Assembly: GCA_003550325.1 (NCBI GenBank)
Contig: QKWP01000791.1
Coordinates: 97,769-161,768, forward strand
Source of the DNA: Gigaspora rosea
Lineage: Eukaryota; Glomeromycota; Glomeromycetes; Diversisporales; Gigasporaceae
DNA length: 64,000 bases
Direction: 5' to 3'
Shown here piece after piece: positions 1 to 12,429 of this stretch. Position 1 is the stretch's first letter. Each line of letters opens with the position of its first letter. Both the position numbers and the translations under genes were made by a program. The notes beneath the pieces were generated by a model. That model worked only from the letters and a program-made list of their open reading frames with translations, made no database searches and was not told where the DNA came from.

Positions 1-36
1 AACTAATTGATTCTAATCTTATTTGCACTTTTTTAG

Positions 37-1615
37 ATTCCTATTACATGGGACGAATGGCTAAAACTTTTAATGATCAGTTGTATTACAAAGTATCTTT
101 GGACAAGAAGCTTGAAAATATGACTCTTCACAAATACGATGATCGTATAAAAGAACGACAGAAAGAGCGTAAAATGAAAGATACGATTCTTTTAGACTTT
201 TTTGAATTAAGTTTAAAAGAAATGGATTCGTATATTATTGCTTTACAAGAAGTTTATAAGATTCCCTTATTAACTAATTACTTAGCTGATTGTGTTATTC
301 CAGTTGTAGGCGATTGGCCCGGTCAGGTTTTTACTCGACAAGCCATTACCCTTCGTTTGCTAAATCGTAAAGATGATATACCAAATGATATATTATCTTT
401 TATTCCAATTATCGGTGTTCTTCATACCCAATTGAATCTACTCGAATCAATATTGAAGACTTATTGGGACTTTTTTAATCTAAAGTATCAATATGTCTTT
501 AGTACAAGTAAAATGTTGAGTAAAACGCCAAGCCCGTATCGAATATTCGTTCTTTTAGAGCTAATAAGGGGTGCTTGGAAAGAAATCAAACCAATCATAG
601 TAGGTAAGTTTGATAAATGTTGTAAAGATACTGAGTTTCTATTTTTATTTGAATTATTAGACAATACGGTACCAGTCGGGTTAGATATATACTCGACTTT
701 ATTTCGGTCTGGGGATTGGAATTCATATATCGAAGGCGTATTTCGGGCATGGAGTATTTTTTTGAGGTTTGAAAGGCATAACTATAATAAAGCGCCTTTA
801 GCATTTCTTTCAGATATATTCTATTGGAGTCAGAATAATTATCCGATATTAGATGTACTAAAAGATCACTTAGTTAAGTTTACAGATTATCCCGTTGAAA
901 ATATGCATAGTAGAATACGACGCCAGACCTCATCTTGTGATTCCCCACAACAACTTTCTAAAACAGCCAAAGTTGTTAACGCCAGAAAGACTCTTAGTGG
1001 ATTTGAAGATGTATTCGTCGTTCAAAAAAAATCTACATTTGCAGATAACGATCATTTAGCTTTATTAACGAAAAAAGCGGAGGTGTTTCTTCTTGAAACC
1101 TTCGGTAATGTTTATCGAAAGCTTGGTCAAAGCTCCATCATCAAGGGACAGAAAGAAAAAAACACCTATAAGCTGGTATCGTTAGATTTTACTGTGGACA
1201 AAAAGCAAATGCAATTAGAATTTAGCAGCGAACATTTGCCAGCATATGACAAATGTGATCATTGTCATTTGCTATTACACGATGGGACAGGTAAAAGCTC
1301 TATGGTTATAGCATGAGGTCATGGATACAATGAGAGCTGTTTAACTATTTTAATAAACAAAAAATGTCTTTATTGTGAAAATGTTCTCAAATTAGGTATA
1401 CGAACTAATGTTTCATCTCTTCTTTCACGATTAAGTAAATTAGCTACTAAGAAGTAAAATCTAAAGGAATTTATTGATGCCGACGATGATAGTCCACAAG
1501 ATCAGATGATATCGGATGAAGATGATATATTAGAAGTGCTTCGAAAAGATAAGCAAGCATTACCGAGAGTGGAGCAAGCTTATTCTACGGCTCTTGAAAG
1601 ATTTTTGAATATTTA
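37..1615 (+). pseudogene. TE-like protein with C-terminal RING-like cysteine cluster, partial 5' end, two in-frame stops
   Basis: The open frame runs from an exon that probably begins at 37, right after an intron-like end (TTTTTTAG, 29-36), to a TGA at 1314-1316. The first ATG is at 48, but the frame is open to 37, so the true start is likely upstream of the window. After the TGA the same frame continues with a TAA near 1456 and ends at a TAG near 1615. Visible motifs are VVGDWPGQ (about residue 86), VENMHSRIRR (about residue 283), and a zinc-type tail CDHCH...(stop)GH..NESC...CLYC. The first TGA sits exactly where a metal-binding Cys is expected before GH. The middle recalls DUF6589-like, transposase-derived fungal proteins, but this is only an impression. 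No catalytic activity can be assigned. Confidence 0.55.
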
Positions 1616-2366
1616 GAATTTATATTTTTTTTTTCAATGTAATTTTGAATTAAATATTTTAATCAATAAAAAAAAGTATTTATTTTTTTTAATGTAATAC
1701 TATCAGTTTTATTTTTGGTAAATAAAATAAAATTAAATTACATTTATTACTTAATAATTACATACTATACATGTAAAAAAAAAAAAAAAAAAAGTGCTTG
1801 TAATCAATTATTCATTTAACGAGATTCTTGAATAACTAGTTAATTCTAAGTAATCGTCTATCTCTACATGGTGTATGAACCACCTATACCCATTATTCTA
1901 CGTGTGATTATTCATACGCCATCTAACCACCTTGCCAAGGACTTGTTTCCATTCTTTTGAATGTTATCTAATCTATGCTAAAAGGATCCATTCGATTCAT
2001 CTTCATATTTCATAATTCTAAGTTGAAAGCCTTTAATATAGTATCAACATTATTGTTTTCGCTTGTTCATCCTTGTATTATTTTTTAAGAGTTACACGCT
2101 TGACATCAAGCTTCAAAAGTGTTCTATCGGTTGGAATTTGCATATTTTCCAATTCTTTTAGAATCCAATTCATCAAATACTTACACATTTGTTGTAGCGC
2201 TTGAGTTAATTCATATATTTGAGATCGCTATACTATAAAATTTGTAAACTTACTAAACATGTAAGTATAAAATAAAATAAAATAAAGCGGTATACTGTGT
2301 AATAATTTGAAATTTAACTTACTTCTTTTAATATACAGTTGGATCTTTCTAAATGCAATGATATAT
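1616..2366. other. AT-rich intergenic, no gene seen
   Basis: Contains an A run at about 1774-1792 and short homopolymers. No open frame or family resemblance was found. Confidence 0.6.
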
Positions 2367-2367
2367 T

Positions 2368-2461
2368 AAAACTTAGCCAAACGTGCACTTAAAGAGATAT
2401 TGCTTAGGGAGGTAAAAACTTAGCCAAACGTGCACTTAAAGAGATATTTCTAGAGAGGTAA
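2368..2461 (+). repeat. 47-bp tandem duplication
   Basis: Two near-identical 47-bp units beginning AAACTTAGCCAAACGTGCAC. The core GTGCAYTTAGAGAGA recurs in weaker form to about 2555, so this is probably the edge of an older repeat. Confidence 0.75.
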
Positions 2462-3081
2462 AAATCTATAGGCTTAATATTAGTTTGGCCCAAGAGAAGA
2501 CGTGCATTTAGAGAGACGTTTCATAGGACGTGCACTTAGGGGAATTGCATTTAGAAGATCTGACTGTATATAATGATACAAAAAAATAAAAAAAAGTAAC
2601 TAATGCAATTGTCTGTGGTAAAAGTAAAAGCATTAGTAGATCAGTAATTAGTAAGCAAATTGAAACTGGGTAAGTGAAGCGAAGCAAAGACTATGTTAAT
2701 ATTATAAAAATCGAACAATTTCATTGGTCAGATTGGCACTGAGTCATCGCTAAGTCAAGATTTACAGATTTAGAAAGCTTGTGTAATGGAGTTTGTCCAC
2801 CATGCTTAATTTTTTAATATATCATATGTTTAAATTTGTATAGCCAATAGGTAATTTTTCAAAAAGTCAAATGTTTATTTGTATAACAAAGATGATTTTT
2901 ATAACAAGTTAAATCTTTATTTTGTAGAATATTGCTAACTTGCCTCCTGGGTAAAATTACTTTATCATGTGATTTTATATTAACCAATAATATCAAATAA
3001 TAAAAAATGGTGCACCTTCACTATGGTGTACTGCAGGATCTTATGATCAATAGTAATGCATTTTTTCAGAACAATCCAGAT

Positions 3082-3353
3082 CAGTGTTGTACACGGACAT
3101 TGTCCCGCCGATTTTTCAGGGACGCAGACAGTCCGGGACGGGACGTCCGGGACATGTCCGCAATAATGTCCCAACATGATACATGTCCGTCGGGTAAAAC
3201 CAATCAAATTGCGGAATTATACAAATTTTATTGGTAGATGATCACGTGTTGAGTCGCAAAATGTCCGGGACAAAAAAAATTCTGGGCGGACATGTCCCAG
3301 ACGTCCCATTCCGGACTGTCCGCCGTCCGTGCCTGTGTTCCATGACAACACTG
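3082..3353. mobile_element. Non-autonomous hAT element (MITE), family A copy 1
   Basis: Long imperfect terminal inverted repeats begin CAGTGTTGT at 3082 and end ACAACACTG at 3353. Both arms are rich in GTCCGGGACATGTCC-type words. An 8-bp target duplication flanks it, ATCCAGAT (3074-3081) against CTCCAGAT (3354-3361), one mismatch. The CAGTG terminus and 8-bp duplication are hAT hallmarks. The two small open frames inside it (about 2980-3237) are shadows. A longer relative lies at 19247-19614. Confidence 0.88.
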
Positions 3354-3503
3354 CTCCAGATCATGTAATTAATGTAATCAATATGCAACATAATATTCTA
3401 ATTTTTTTCATTTAATTTATTAAGAATTTTACTTGCAATAATAGGTGACATAGTAATTTACATTTTATTTAATCTATGCCACAGAACAAAATACTATAAA
3501 GCT

Positions 3504-3577
3504 ACCTCTAACTCTAACCACTAACCTATCTAACTCTAACCCTATATGCTAATCTATCCCTAACTCTAACCCTAAAC
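3504..3577. repeat. Degenerate telomere-like CTAACC/CTAACTCTAACC tract
   Basis: Repeated CTAACYCTAACC-like words, interspersed and imperfect. Similar words occur inside the MITE family E copies, so this is more likely a transposon remnant than a telomere. Confidence 0.55.
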
Positions 3578-4125
3578 TATACTACTTATATATATTAATA
3601 ACTAACTAATCAACTAACTAACTAATGCTATACATATCCGCAGATCTTGAAATTAGCCCTTTTTTTTGTACCTTAATTTTATATCAGCTGATCATTTGTA
3701 CCCCAAAAATAGTAAAAAAAAAAATTAATTACAAAAATTTTTATAAGTTTAATATACGTCAAACCAATCGTCCGACCCAAAAACCAATCGTTCTTTAAAG
3801 AATTAATCGAGTAAGAAGTCATTACCAATGTTATAATATATATAACTAACTTATTTAATATTTATTTTTATTAATATATAGATTTAACAAACCGTAATGA
3901 CTAATAATCAAGCTATTTCTGCTAATGACGATTAAGTTAATGTCTCTGTTGGTTACCCAATAGTTTTTATTCCATATACGGCTATACAACAAAGTTTTGA
4001 GTGTAAAACTTGTAAAGTTATATATCAAACAAGAAAAGGGTTAACTCGCCACCAAAATGCTATTCGAAAATATAATATTCGTCGCGAAGGCTTGTACGTA
4101 TTACCTTTCGAAGCAATCAATCAAT

Positions 4126-4629
4126 TTAAATCAGATCTTATATATATTATAGGAAGTAAGCTTAAAGAACATTTTAAGCAATCAGGAAAACAAACTATTT
4201 CATTTCCGTGTTTGAAAAGCCTGTTTTTTTAGAGTTTTTGAAGGCTATATTCATTACTTTAATTTTAGAAATGGTAGCTATAAATGCTTTTTTCATGGGC
4301 CCGATGCATACTTGCAATTGACTAATATTCTTAATAATTCAAATTGGGGCCGTAAATTTTTTGATAATGATCACCAANTTTAAATCCGATCTTATATATA
4401 TTATAGGAAGTAAGCTTAAAGAACATTTTAAGCAATCAGGAAAACAAACTATTTCATTTCCGTGTTTGGAAAGCTGTTTTTTGGAGTTTTTGAGGGCTAT
4501 ATTCATTACTTTAATTTTAGAAATGGTAGCTATAAATGCTTTTTTCATGGGCCCGATGCATACTTGCAATTGACTAATATTCTTAATAATTCAAATTGGG
4601 GCCGTAAATTTTTTGATAATGATCACCAA
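4126..4629 (+). repeat. Tandem ~252-bp duplication meeting at a single N
   Basis: 4126-4377 and 4379-4629 are nearly identical; the junction is a single undetermined base at 4378. The copies differ by a few substitutions and small indels (for example in the T run near 4220 against 4473). It may be a false duplication made when two contig ends were joined. Confidence 0.8.
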
Positions 4630-5034
4630 CATTCATTGTGCTGTTTAATGCACAAGCTGAGAAAAAGACTAATTGCAATTTATTTGATAAAAATAGATTA
4701 CCAAAACTGACTGTCGAGTGGAAAATGAAAATCAAAAGAGATACAAAAAATAATTAAACCTTGGCTGGGTATATCTATCTAAGTTTTTATACACAACAGA
4801 TTTAGTTTATTTTTTTGAAAAAAATATGAACTTAGACTATGTTGAGTATTAATAAAAGCACATTAATGATTTATGACATAGATCTTTACATTTTCGTAAT
4901 GAATTGGCAAAAATTAGTAAAGGTAAATAGTATTGGTATTAAAAACCCAGTTCGCTACCTGAACCTAAAGATTGGTCCCATGAAAATTGTTTAGCCTTAG
5001 TTCCTGGTATTTCAATTGCTGTAAAACCCTTCAC

Positions 5035-5094
5035 TTCGTGATTTGCATCACTCCGTTCCTGGTATTCGTGATTTGCATCACTTCGTTCCTGGTA
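5035..5094 (+). repeat. 30-bp tandem duplication
   Basis: Two 30-bp copies beginning TTCGTGATTTGCATCAC lie in tandem within the decayed C2H2 gene. They shift the reading frame register without adding a recognisable motif. Confidence 0.75.
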
Positions 5095-5504
5095 TTTAAG
5101 ACTACTTTACAAAATGTTTACCTTTTATCCAAATGTCTTAACAAGATATTATTGATAAAGTGAACCATATGAAAGAAAAACTTTAGGAAGATATATTAAA
5201 AACTTCTGGGTCGCCTGATATCATAACTATTCTTCTATCACGTTATAATTTCGCAGTGAACGCGCAGCAGAAATTGCATCAGGGTTTGATAAGAAACCAA
5301 GCTTTATACGGATATTAATAATCTATATAAGCCTAAATTACTACAAGAAATAGTTTTACTTTGGAATTTATGTGGTAAACAAGCAAGCCTTGTTATAGTT
5401 AATTAAAGCATTTGAGTGAAATCGGACAAAGGTGGCAGTTTCCAAGTAAAATGATCTTGAATTCCGTTCGAAAGTATCATAGTACTCAAATTCAACTTTA
5501 TTAA

Positions 5505-6046
5505 TATTGTATTAAATCATTACGTTTATGCTGGAGCCATCCCTTTGTTTTTATTATAATAAATTCACTCAATTTACTTTCATCTATTAAAAAAAAAAGA
5601 AATTTATGAGCCTTTGACGTGCTTAAAATATAAGGTGCGCAGGCAGAACGATGCCAATTATAAAACATATTACCTTTAGAGTTGATAACTACAAACACAG
5701 CCAAACATGGTTTTTCAAATCTATATCGAATTATTCAAGATTTCAAAAAACTGACATTGGTTTTTTTTTAAAAAAAAGTCATGGTCTATTAAACTACCGT
5801 TTCACAGCAGAAGCCAAATTCTTTTCTATAATTATCCTTAGATTCCAAATAAAACAATGATTCACCATTGATCGAAAGGCATGATGCTCTTACTATTAGC
5901 ATTCATCCTCAGGTTATAAAAAAAATTTTGATATTTTAGATATATGGCTGATAGAACGAAATTATCGCCATTTTGCATATTTAATAGAAAAACTATACCT
6001 CAAGAAACTTTCCAAACGTGTTCAGAGAAAGTCAATAACGTATAGA
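5505..6046. other. AT-rich, no gene supported
   Basis: Only short open frames on both strands, with homopolymers and no family match. Confidence 0.5.
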
Positions 6047-6220
6047 TTAGAATGTCTAACAATCTGAATTTTCTTTTAATTCTTGATTCTTGTGCACCTT
6101 TAGTAGATTCGGTAAAACAATAAGTTTTCTAGGTTAGAACGTCTAACAATCTGAATTTTCTTTTAATTCTTGATTCTTGTGCACCTTTAGTAGATTCGGT
6201 AAAACAATAAGTTTTCTTAA
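6047..6220 (+). repeat. 87-bp tandem duplication
   Basis: Two nearly identical 87-bp copies; the word GTCTAACAATCTGAATTTTC is at 6054 and again at 6141. No coding sense found. Confidence 0.8.
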
Positions 6221-6498
6221 TACGAACATGACTGCGATTCCTAGTGGACCAATGTACAACATTTAAACATATCATTGAGAGGTTTGAAGCAAGGTTTGTA
6301 CACATAACGTTGGCTAATAGGACAAGTCGAATTAACTCAGCGTTCTCATTCTAAACTGCGTGGGGTCCAATTAAATAATTTAATTAGACACTTGATATGT
6401 TCCAAGAGCCTTTTGAGAGAGATAAAGAGAGATAAAAAAGAAAGAAGAGATCATAATACAGAAAGGGTATTGATTTCTAATAAAAGTATGTACGTAGC

Positions 6499-6831
6499 AA
6501 TTAAAATTTGATAATTTGTGGAATTTAGTAAAAAATTTGCCAATTCAATACTATTATATAACTTCACGGACATGCATGTCCATGAAATCATGTGATAGTA
6601 TTGAAACATTTTTATCTAGCACAAAATGACATCGATGAAGTACGTACTGTACACAATTAAAAATTTGATAATTTGTGGGAACAGCAATACAATTTAGTAA
6701 AAAATTTGCTGATTTAATACTATTATATAACTTCGCGGACATGCATGTCCGTGAAATGTGATAATGTTGAAACATTCTATTCATGTTATCTAGCACTGTA
6801 ATTTGAGATATGATACAAAAATGACATCGAT
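6499..6831 (+). repeat. Diverged tandem duplication of ~155 bp with a palindromic centre
   Basis: Two copies (6499-6636 and 6655-6831) share AAAATTTGATAATTTGTGG, a perfect palindrome GGACATGCATGTCC and the end ATGACATCGATG. The second copy has extra insertions. Probably a decayed inverted-repeat element. Confidence 0.65.
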
Positions 6832-7038
6832 GCTTGAGCTCTCTTTTTATCTTTCAATTGATTTATGTATCCAAAAAAAAGATAACTCACTCAATTGTCT
6901 AAACTTTAGCACCCAAAGCTTTGGAATTCGAAATTTTGATACAAACTTGCTGCTAGCTTTTGGTTACTCGATTAACCGAAATTTCTCTATTAAAATAATA
7001 TATGTACTTAATACGTACCGCATATTAGCCGTTTTATC

Positions 7039-9620
7039 CTAATTAATATGAAGATGTTGCTGTTTAGAACCTAAATTTGAAGTGGATTTTTGAGCAAAAT
7101 ACATAGACTGGTTTTCATAGCTAAGAATTTCAAAAATGGCAGATTTCCTTTCTGCACCATCACCACCATCTTTTATAGTCTTTCTGAAGAAGGTAGAGAC
7201 TTGGTTATGGTTCTTCTTTTCAACAGGTGAGCAAGAAAATGCTGCCAACCCGAAATATCTATGGCGATTCATAAATTTAGGCAAATGATGCACTAATATA
7301 TGCATGTACAGAGTAATGTCTTTTGGTCGATAAAGACCTTTTTTAAAATAAATTGTGTTGGGCTCACCTTGATGGGGAGTAAGAAATAAACTTAACCAGT
7401 TTTTTGCTTAAATTGCAAAAAATTAGGGTCGGTTTCTGGTTGTTTCATAGCAATATAAAGAGCATCAAACTCTCTCCAGAGACAATTAATTAATGCGCCC
7501 CATTCTTTATCAAATATTACCTCTAAATTAAAATTGCGCATTACAGTTTCTTTATTATCACCCATTAAGGGCGTATTAGACCAATTACGTGTGCTATGAT
7601 CCTGCCAAAAATCAAACTTAATGGAAATTCGGAGCATTTCCGTGCAGATAATTTTTCTAATATGATCATTATATTGATTTTCTGATTCAAGGTCCTGAAT
7701 TACTAATGACCATAAACGGTCCCAAATTCTTAGCATTATGTGGAGCTCATTGGGAACATAATGTTCCAAAGGAATCATAGGTAAGAGAGAAGCTTTACAA
7801 TGTCCAGGTGGTGGTTTTGTACTCTTAAGCTGATCCATACTTTTTTCAATTGTATAAACTTTATCCATAGTGTGGGTACTAAGATCCTTTTTGGTGCACA
7901 AGCACCAAGGGCAAAAGTAATTTGCATTTGGTGCATTGAAGCCCAAAATTATACTTAAAAATTTCCAGTCGCTACAAAAATAAAGAATAATTTCCCATCA
8001 TATTCCAATTAACTCTAGACCATTTTCTACCAACTTATAAAATAATACAATTTATAAGTTTTTTTATAGATTAATGAAAAACAGCTTAGACATAGGTGTT
8101 ATTTTGAATTTTGGCTCGAATTTGGGCCAAAATTCGAAATAATACCCATGTCTACTATTTAAAGAATCCATAGAAAAAAAATTACCATATGCAATTCATT
8201 TATCATCGGCTCCATTGCATTTTGTAAGGTTTCATAATTTTCTCCACCAGGATATAAAACTATCGTATAGTGGCACTCAGCTCAATAAATGTTTAAAATA
8301 TCATCTAATATGACACAAGTAATCATCACGTGTTTAATCTTCCTGCCCACATTCCGCTGTCTTCTGAAATATGAAGGTGAACTATTGGATTATTTTTATT
8401 AAGAGTATTCTTTTTTACAAGATCCGGAATTATATAAAGCAAAATATTAGTGATTGGCCTATAGCCTACTTTTACAACATACTGTAACATCTCTTTTTCA
8501 ATGTCATTATCAATAATATGAGATGTTTCATTCGTTGTAAAAGAACTATTTTTAATATCTAAAACAAAAATTGGGATATTTTCACCCATTTCCTCATTTA
8601 TTTTTTTTTAACATTTGCAACATTATATTCTCGTAGTAATCCAGCCTCAAGTGCAGTCAAATCTCTATAGGCGTCACGAGAGATTAAGCCTTTGTTAATA
8701 ACGTTTACGAATGCATCAATATTTTGCTCTTTTTCATTATAGCAAATGGCAGAATAATTTTTGCTCTGAACATTAAACCGAACTTCTTGTAAAACTGGCT
8801 GATCAATTTGATTGTAAAAATTAAGAGCTTCACTTTCAAAGATTTTGTCTACTTGCATAGAAAATGCACGTGAGTGTTTTGTCTTCATGGACTCGCTGAG
8901 TAGATTAAACGATTTTAAAGCATATGGTCGCTTTTCCTTTTTTTTATGTTCCCGTTCATGTTCTATATCAATTATATTCAGACCAAAAACATGAATACCA
9001 GAAATTCTTGAATGAGTATTAGAACTTTTTTTTCTCTATATTAAATATTTAGATATTTATTAAATAAAATTATACGATATAAGCTTTATTAAAGTAATAT
9101 TATATACTAAGGGGAGTAACAAAAATCAGGTGATTTTTTAGGGGGGGAGGAGGGTAAAAAAAGTTGAAATTATATATAAGAACCTGACTATTTATATATT
9201 GAGGAAGAGGGAGGGGGTAGGCCTCTGATAAAAAATAATCAGGTGATTAATGACACTGCCCTAACGTTTAGATAATCATTTGCAACTTTAGATGGGGATT
9301 CATTTGATTCTATGATATATTGTTGGGAATTTTCTTTGAATTTAATTCTAAAAACTGGTTTATTTGATTGATATTCAATTTCGCATTCGACTATATGATC
9401 TTTTCCCCAACTTGTTTTAACTATATAATCATCTGGAACTTTATACCGAGTTTTATTTCTTGTGTGAGATGAGGTATAACATATTATATCTTTTAATGGA
9501 TAATATCCTTCATTAATAATATGATATGTATATATAGTGTTATTCTGTTTTAGCGAAAAAGGATTATTTTTAGGATATTTATTTTCAGAAAACATTTTTT
9601 TAAAGTCTAGTTGAGAAAGC
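7039..9620 (-). pseudogene. Multi-exon repeat-family gene (putative transposase-derived), broken
   Basis: Three exons can be read on the minus strand. Exon 1 (about 9620-9260) contains YPKNNPFSLKQNN and ESNESPSKVANDYLN. Exon 2 (about 9032-8165) contains ISGIHVFGLNIIDIEHERE, MGENIPIFVLDI and AMEPMINELHM. Exon 3 (about 7968-7042) contains NANYFCPWCLCTKKD, ASLLPMIPLEHYVPNELHIM and GLAAFSCSPVEKKNH. Introns have GT..AG edges. Defects: one-base losses in A runs near 8607 and near 7395, another shift near 8333, and an in-frame TGA near 8282. CPWCLC may be a zinc knuckle. The set of motifs belongs, as I recall it, to a family of unknown function in very high copy number in Rhizophagus. A transposon origin is inferred from copy number, not from a visible DDE triad. 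Confidence 0.6.
8088..8153. repeat. Small palindromic element in an intron
   Basis: AGACATAGGTGTTATTTTGA faces TCGAAATAATACCCATGTCT around a short centre. It lies in the second intron of the pseudogene at 7039-9620. Its inner words (TTCGAATTTTGG-like) resemble the palindrome at 24883-25000. Confidence 0.6.
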
Positions 9621-10321
9621 GCGATGGAATTTTATGATGTATTTTCATATGAATCGCTTGGTATAGTGTCATGGTAAAGTTTGGTACACCATCTTTTCAC
9701 TTAGAATAGTACCACGGTAATGTGCTATCAATCGCTTGTTATAGTACCTTGGTAACGTTTTGTGCCACTAAATTTAAGTTTTTTTTTTAATTGCTCAACA
9801 GGGTTTTAATCAAGTTTCAAGCAGAGTGACTTATTATTTATTGTGAAATGTGCATCTAAAAACCCTAACCCTTAAAAATGCGTCCAAAAAAAATTATTTT
9901 TCAATTTTTTTTACACTACTGTACTATACATATTTCATTATAATCTGATTTTAATTTCTTAAACCAAAATAAATATATATATATATATATTTTTTTTAGA
10001 TGCTGATTTTCAAAAAATGGCCTTTAAACTTATTTTTGACCTATAATTAAATACATGAATGTGGTATATTATACATATTTAATTAGGAATACAAATTTAT
10101 TAAAAGGCTGTACACACGAAAATTCGTTTTGCGATAAAATTTATGAATATTTTTGATGCTTCTCAATTATGATTGGGGTCGGTAATAAGTTGTGCACTGT
10201 AAAATAGGCACGTACTGTACGTCGTAAGTTTGTATACTTACATCTAAATTACTATTTTAAATCTTTTTTTTTTCTCATTTTTAAAAAGTAAAATAGATTA
10301 TACTAATTCGTTTTGTTATAA
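9621..10321. other. AT-rich intergenic, no gene seen
   Basis: Holds a repeated phrase ATCGCTTGKTATAGT (about 9651 and 9730) and a TA microsatellite near 9976. No open frame of note. Confidence 0.5.
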
Positions 10322-11158
10322 AAAATCATCTAATTTAGACCCTTATGACCTTGGAAACAATTATCTGCGTGGAATAGGAGTCGAAAAAGATGAGCATAAG
10401 GCATTCATTTATTATCAAAAATCTGTAGAGATAGTAACGCTAGTGTGAACTTTTCAAGTCGGATGCTGTTATGGTGAAGGAATTGGAGTTAAAAAAGATG
10501 AATATATGGCATTCATTTACTATCAAAAATCTGCAGAGATGAGTGATATATAATGTTGGATATTGTTATAAAAAGGAATTGGAGTTGAAAAGGACGAACA
10601 TAAGGAGATATAATGTTGGATATTGTTATGAAAAAGGAATTGGAGTCAAAAAAGATGACATAAGGCATTCATTTATTATCCAGAGATGGGTAACACTGTT
10701 ATAGTGAAGGAATTGGAGTTGAAAAAGATGAACATATGGCATTCATTTACTATCAAAAATCTGCAAAGATGTGTGACATTGATGGAATATATAATATTGG
10801 ATATTGTTATAAAAAAGAAATTGGAGTCGAAAAAGATGAACATTTATTATCAAGATTTGCAGAGCGCAATGTTGGAAATTGTTATCGAAATGGAATTGGA
10901 GTTGAAAAGGATAAACATATGGCATTTTTTTTATTTTCAAAAAGCTGTCGGAATAGGGAATATTTATGCAATTTATTATCTTGGAGAATGTTATCAGAAT
11001 GGAATTGGAATTAAAAAGGATTTAAAAAAAGCTTTTGAATTGTATTTGAAATCTTAAACTTGGTGATGTTGATGGAATAAAAAGCGTTGGATGTTGATAT
11101 CAAAATGGTATTAGAACAAAAAAAAAAGTTGAAAAAGGCCAAACATTGGTTTCGAATG
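10322..11158 (+). pseudogene. Sel1-like repeat protein, frameshifted
   Basis: At least seven degenerate Sel1/TPR-like units can be read across three frames. Examples are YLRGIGVEKDEHKAFIYYQK (about 10360), GYCYKKGIGVEKDEHK (about 10560), NCYRNGIGVEKDKHMAF (about 10870) and GECYQNGIGIKKDLKKAFEL (about 10980). Sel1 repeats form helical scaffolds for protein-protein binding and are hugely expanded in Glomeromycotina, often beside kinase domains. The longest uninterrupted frame is 123 codons and several units have lost bases, so no complete product is expected. No start region or promoter was recognised. Confidence 0.8.
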
Positions 11159-11806
11159 TGAGTTTTTCTTTTCTTTTTTTTTCAAAGTAAAATAGAATAC
11201 TAAATGCTTAATAATTATAATTGTAGAGAAAAAAAATAAATTTCAAGGCATTGTTTTTCGTGCGATTTTTTTTTCATTTTGCAAAAATTTTATATCTATT
11301 AATTTATTAATAATAAATACAGTACAAAATAAATATTTAAGAATAATCCTTTAGATAATGGTTTGAATTAGAAAAATTCCGTAGAAGATTTTATAGTACT
11401 ACATAATATGGGTGCAGCCAAAGAACTTTTTGTCTCAGCTAAATAGGTATTGTCATATTCCAAAAATGCACTAATTAATAATTGACTTACTATTGTGCGT
11501 TTATTTTATTCAACAGTCTAAATGAGAAAAAAATTCTACTGAGATAGAAAACTATAGTGGAATGTTTTAAGCTAATTATTGTTGAAGCAAATTTGGAATC
11601 GAAAAGAATAAAAACTATTTATTCATTTTAAATCAATTGAGGTGAGTTAAGCTTTTTGATCATATGAAATTGAGTTTGAAAAGAATGAACATGACAGTCA
11701 TTCAATTTTTAAAATCTGCCAAGACAAGATCCGAAGAAGATCATTTGAAAGATCAAAATTCCGTCCAGTCTACCTATATGATGTCCCAAAATACTTTTAT
11801 CATATA
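11159..11806. other. AT-rich, possible weak Sel1 remnants only
   Basis: No continuous frame. GGAATCGAAAAGAATAAAAA-like phrases (about 11590) may be traces of further Sel1 units. Confidence 0.4.
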
Positions 11807-12147
11807 TGGGGTGTCGTAAGTTAAAAGGGCCCATTTTTACATATAGTTTATTTTGAGATAATTGAGTTTAATCATTTGTTTTGATTTTCGGACTGATCTG
11901 GAATTAATCAAATGTCATGATTTTGATTGGTTAAAGGTAACAGGTAACTATCGGGTAACCTCGTGATGTGCTTGCCCTACGCAGCCTTGTGTAATTTTTT
12001 CTTTACATTACTTTGATTTTTTATTATGCAAATCAACTTTCCTTTATAATTGAAAAATGTCAATCATGCCAAAATTTATATGAATCTAATAAAAACTCAT
12101 TTTTCAAAAAATTGTAAAAATGGGCCCTTTTAACTTGGGACACCCCA
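11807..12147. mobile_element. TA-flanked MITE, family B copy 1
   Basis: Terminal inverted repeats start TGGGGTGTCGTAAGTTAAAA and end with the complement of TGGGGTGTCCCAAGTTAAAA, continuing into GGGCCCATTTTTACA. Direct TA dinucleotides flank both ends (11805-11806, 12148-12149), as expected for Tc1/mariner-type transposition. A second copy in opposite orientation lies at 29570-29891 inside a hAT element. Confidence 0.88.
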
Positions 12148-12429
12148 TATTGCGACCCGATCCAAATATCACTATTTTAAATCAATATTATTTTCAAAAT
12201 ATTTACGATTGATGTATATATTTTTTAATTGTTTATATTTACTTATAAACATTTTTTCATATTATATTAATTCGATTTGTATAAAATTTTAAATTTTATT
12301 ACAATTATTTGGTAATAATTTTAAAACATTATACAATAAAAAAGGTCTAATCTATCACGCACTGATAATATATATAAGTAGAGATTGGGCCCGGGATGGT
12401 GGGAATAATAAAATATCTCTATAGTAATA

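Larger units (their letters stand above)
3897..5504 (+). pseudogene. Decayed C2H2 zinc-finger repeat-family gene
   Basis: An ATG at 3897 opens a frame broken by TAA after 12 codons. Beyond it a C2H2-type finger is readable, CKTC (about 4000) followed by GLTRH, then KLKEHFKQSGKQTISFPC. Further along come FFGVFEGYIHYFNF and GRKFFDNDHQ (about 4479-4628), WSHENCLALVPGIS (about 4970-5020) and a terminal QFPSKMILNSVRKYHSTQIQ ending at TAA 5504. Reading needs several frame changes and a tandem duplication at 4126-4629. The C2H2 head plus long helical body resembles zinc-finger/transposon-linked families abundant in Rhizophagus. That match is from memory and the function is unknown. Clearly non-functional here. 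Confidence 0.6.

Noticed and set aside
1-1616. TGA read as selenocysteine or stop readthrough in the first gene
   Set aside because: A second stop (TAA near 1456) follows and no recoding element is visible; pseudogenisation is simpler.
2980-3237. 75-76 codon frames on both strands
   Set aside because: They lie largely in the palindromic hAT MITE at 3082-3353.
3504-3577. True telomere or subtelomere
   Set aside because: The repeat is short, impure and internal, and similar tracts are carried by MITEs in this window.
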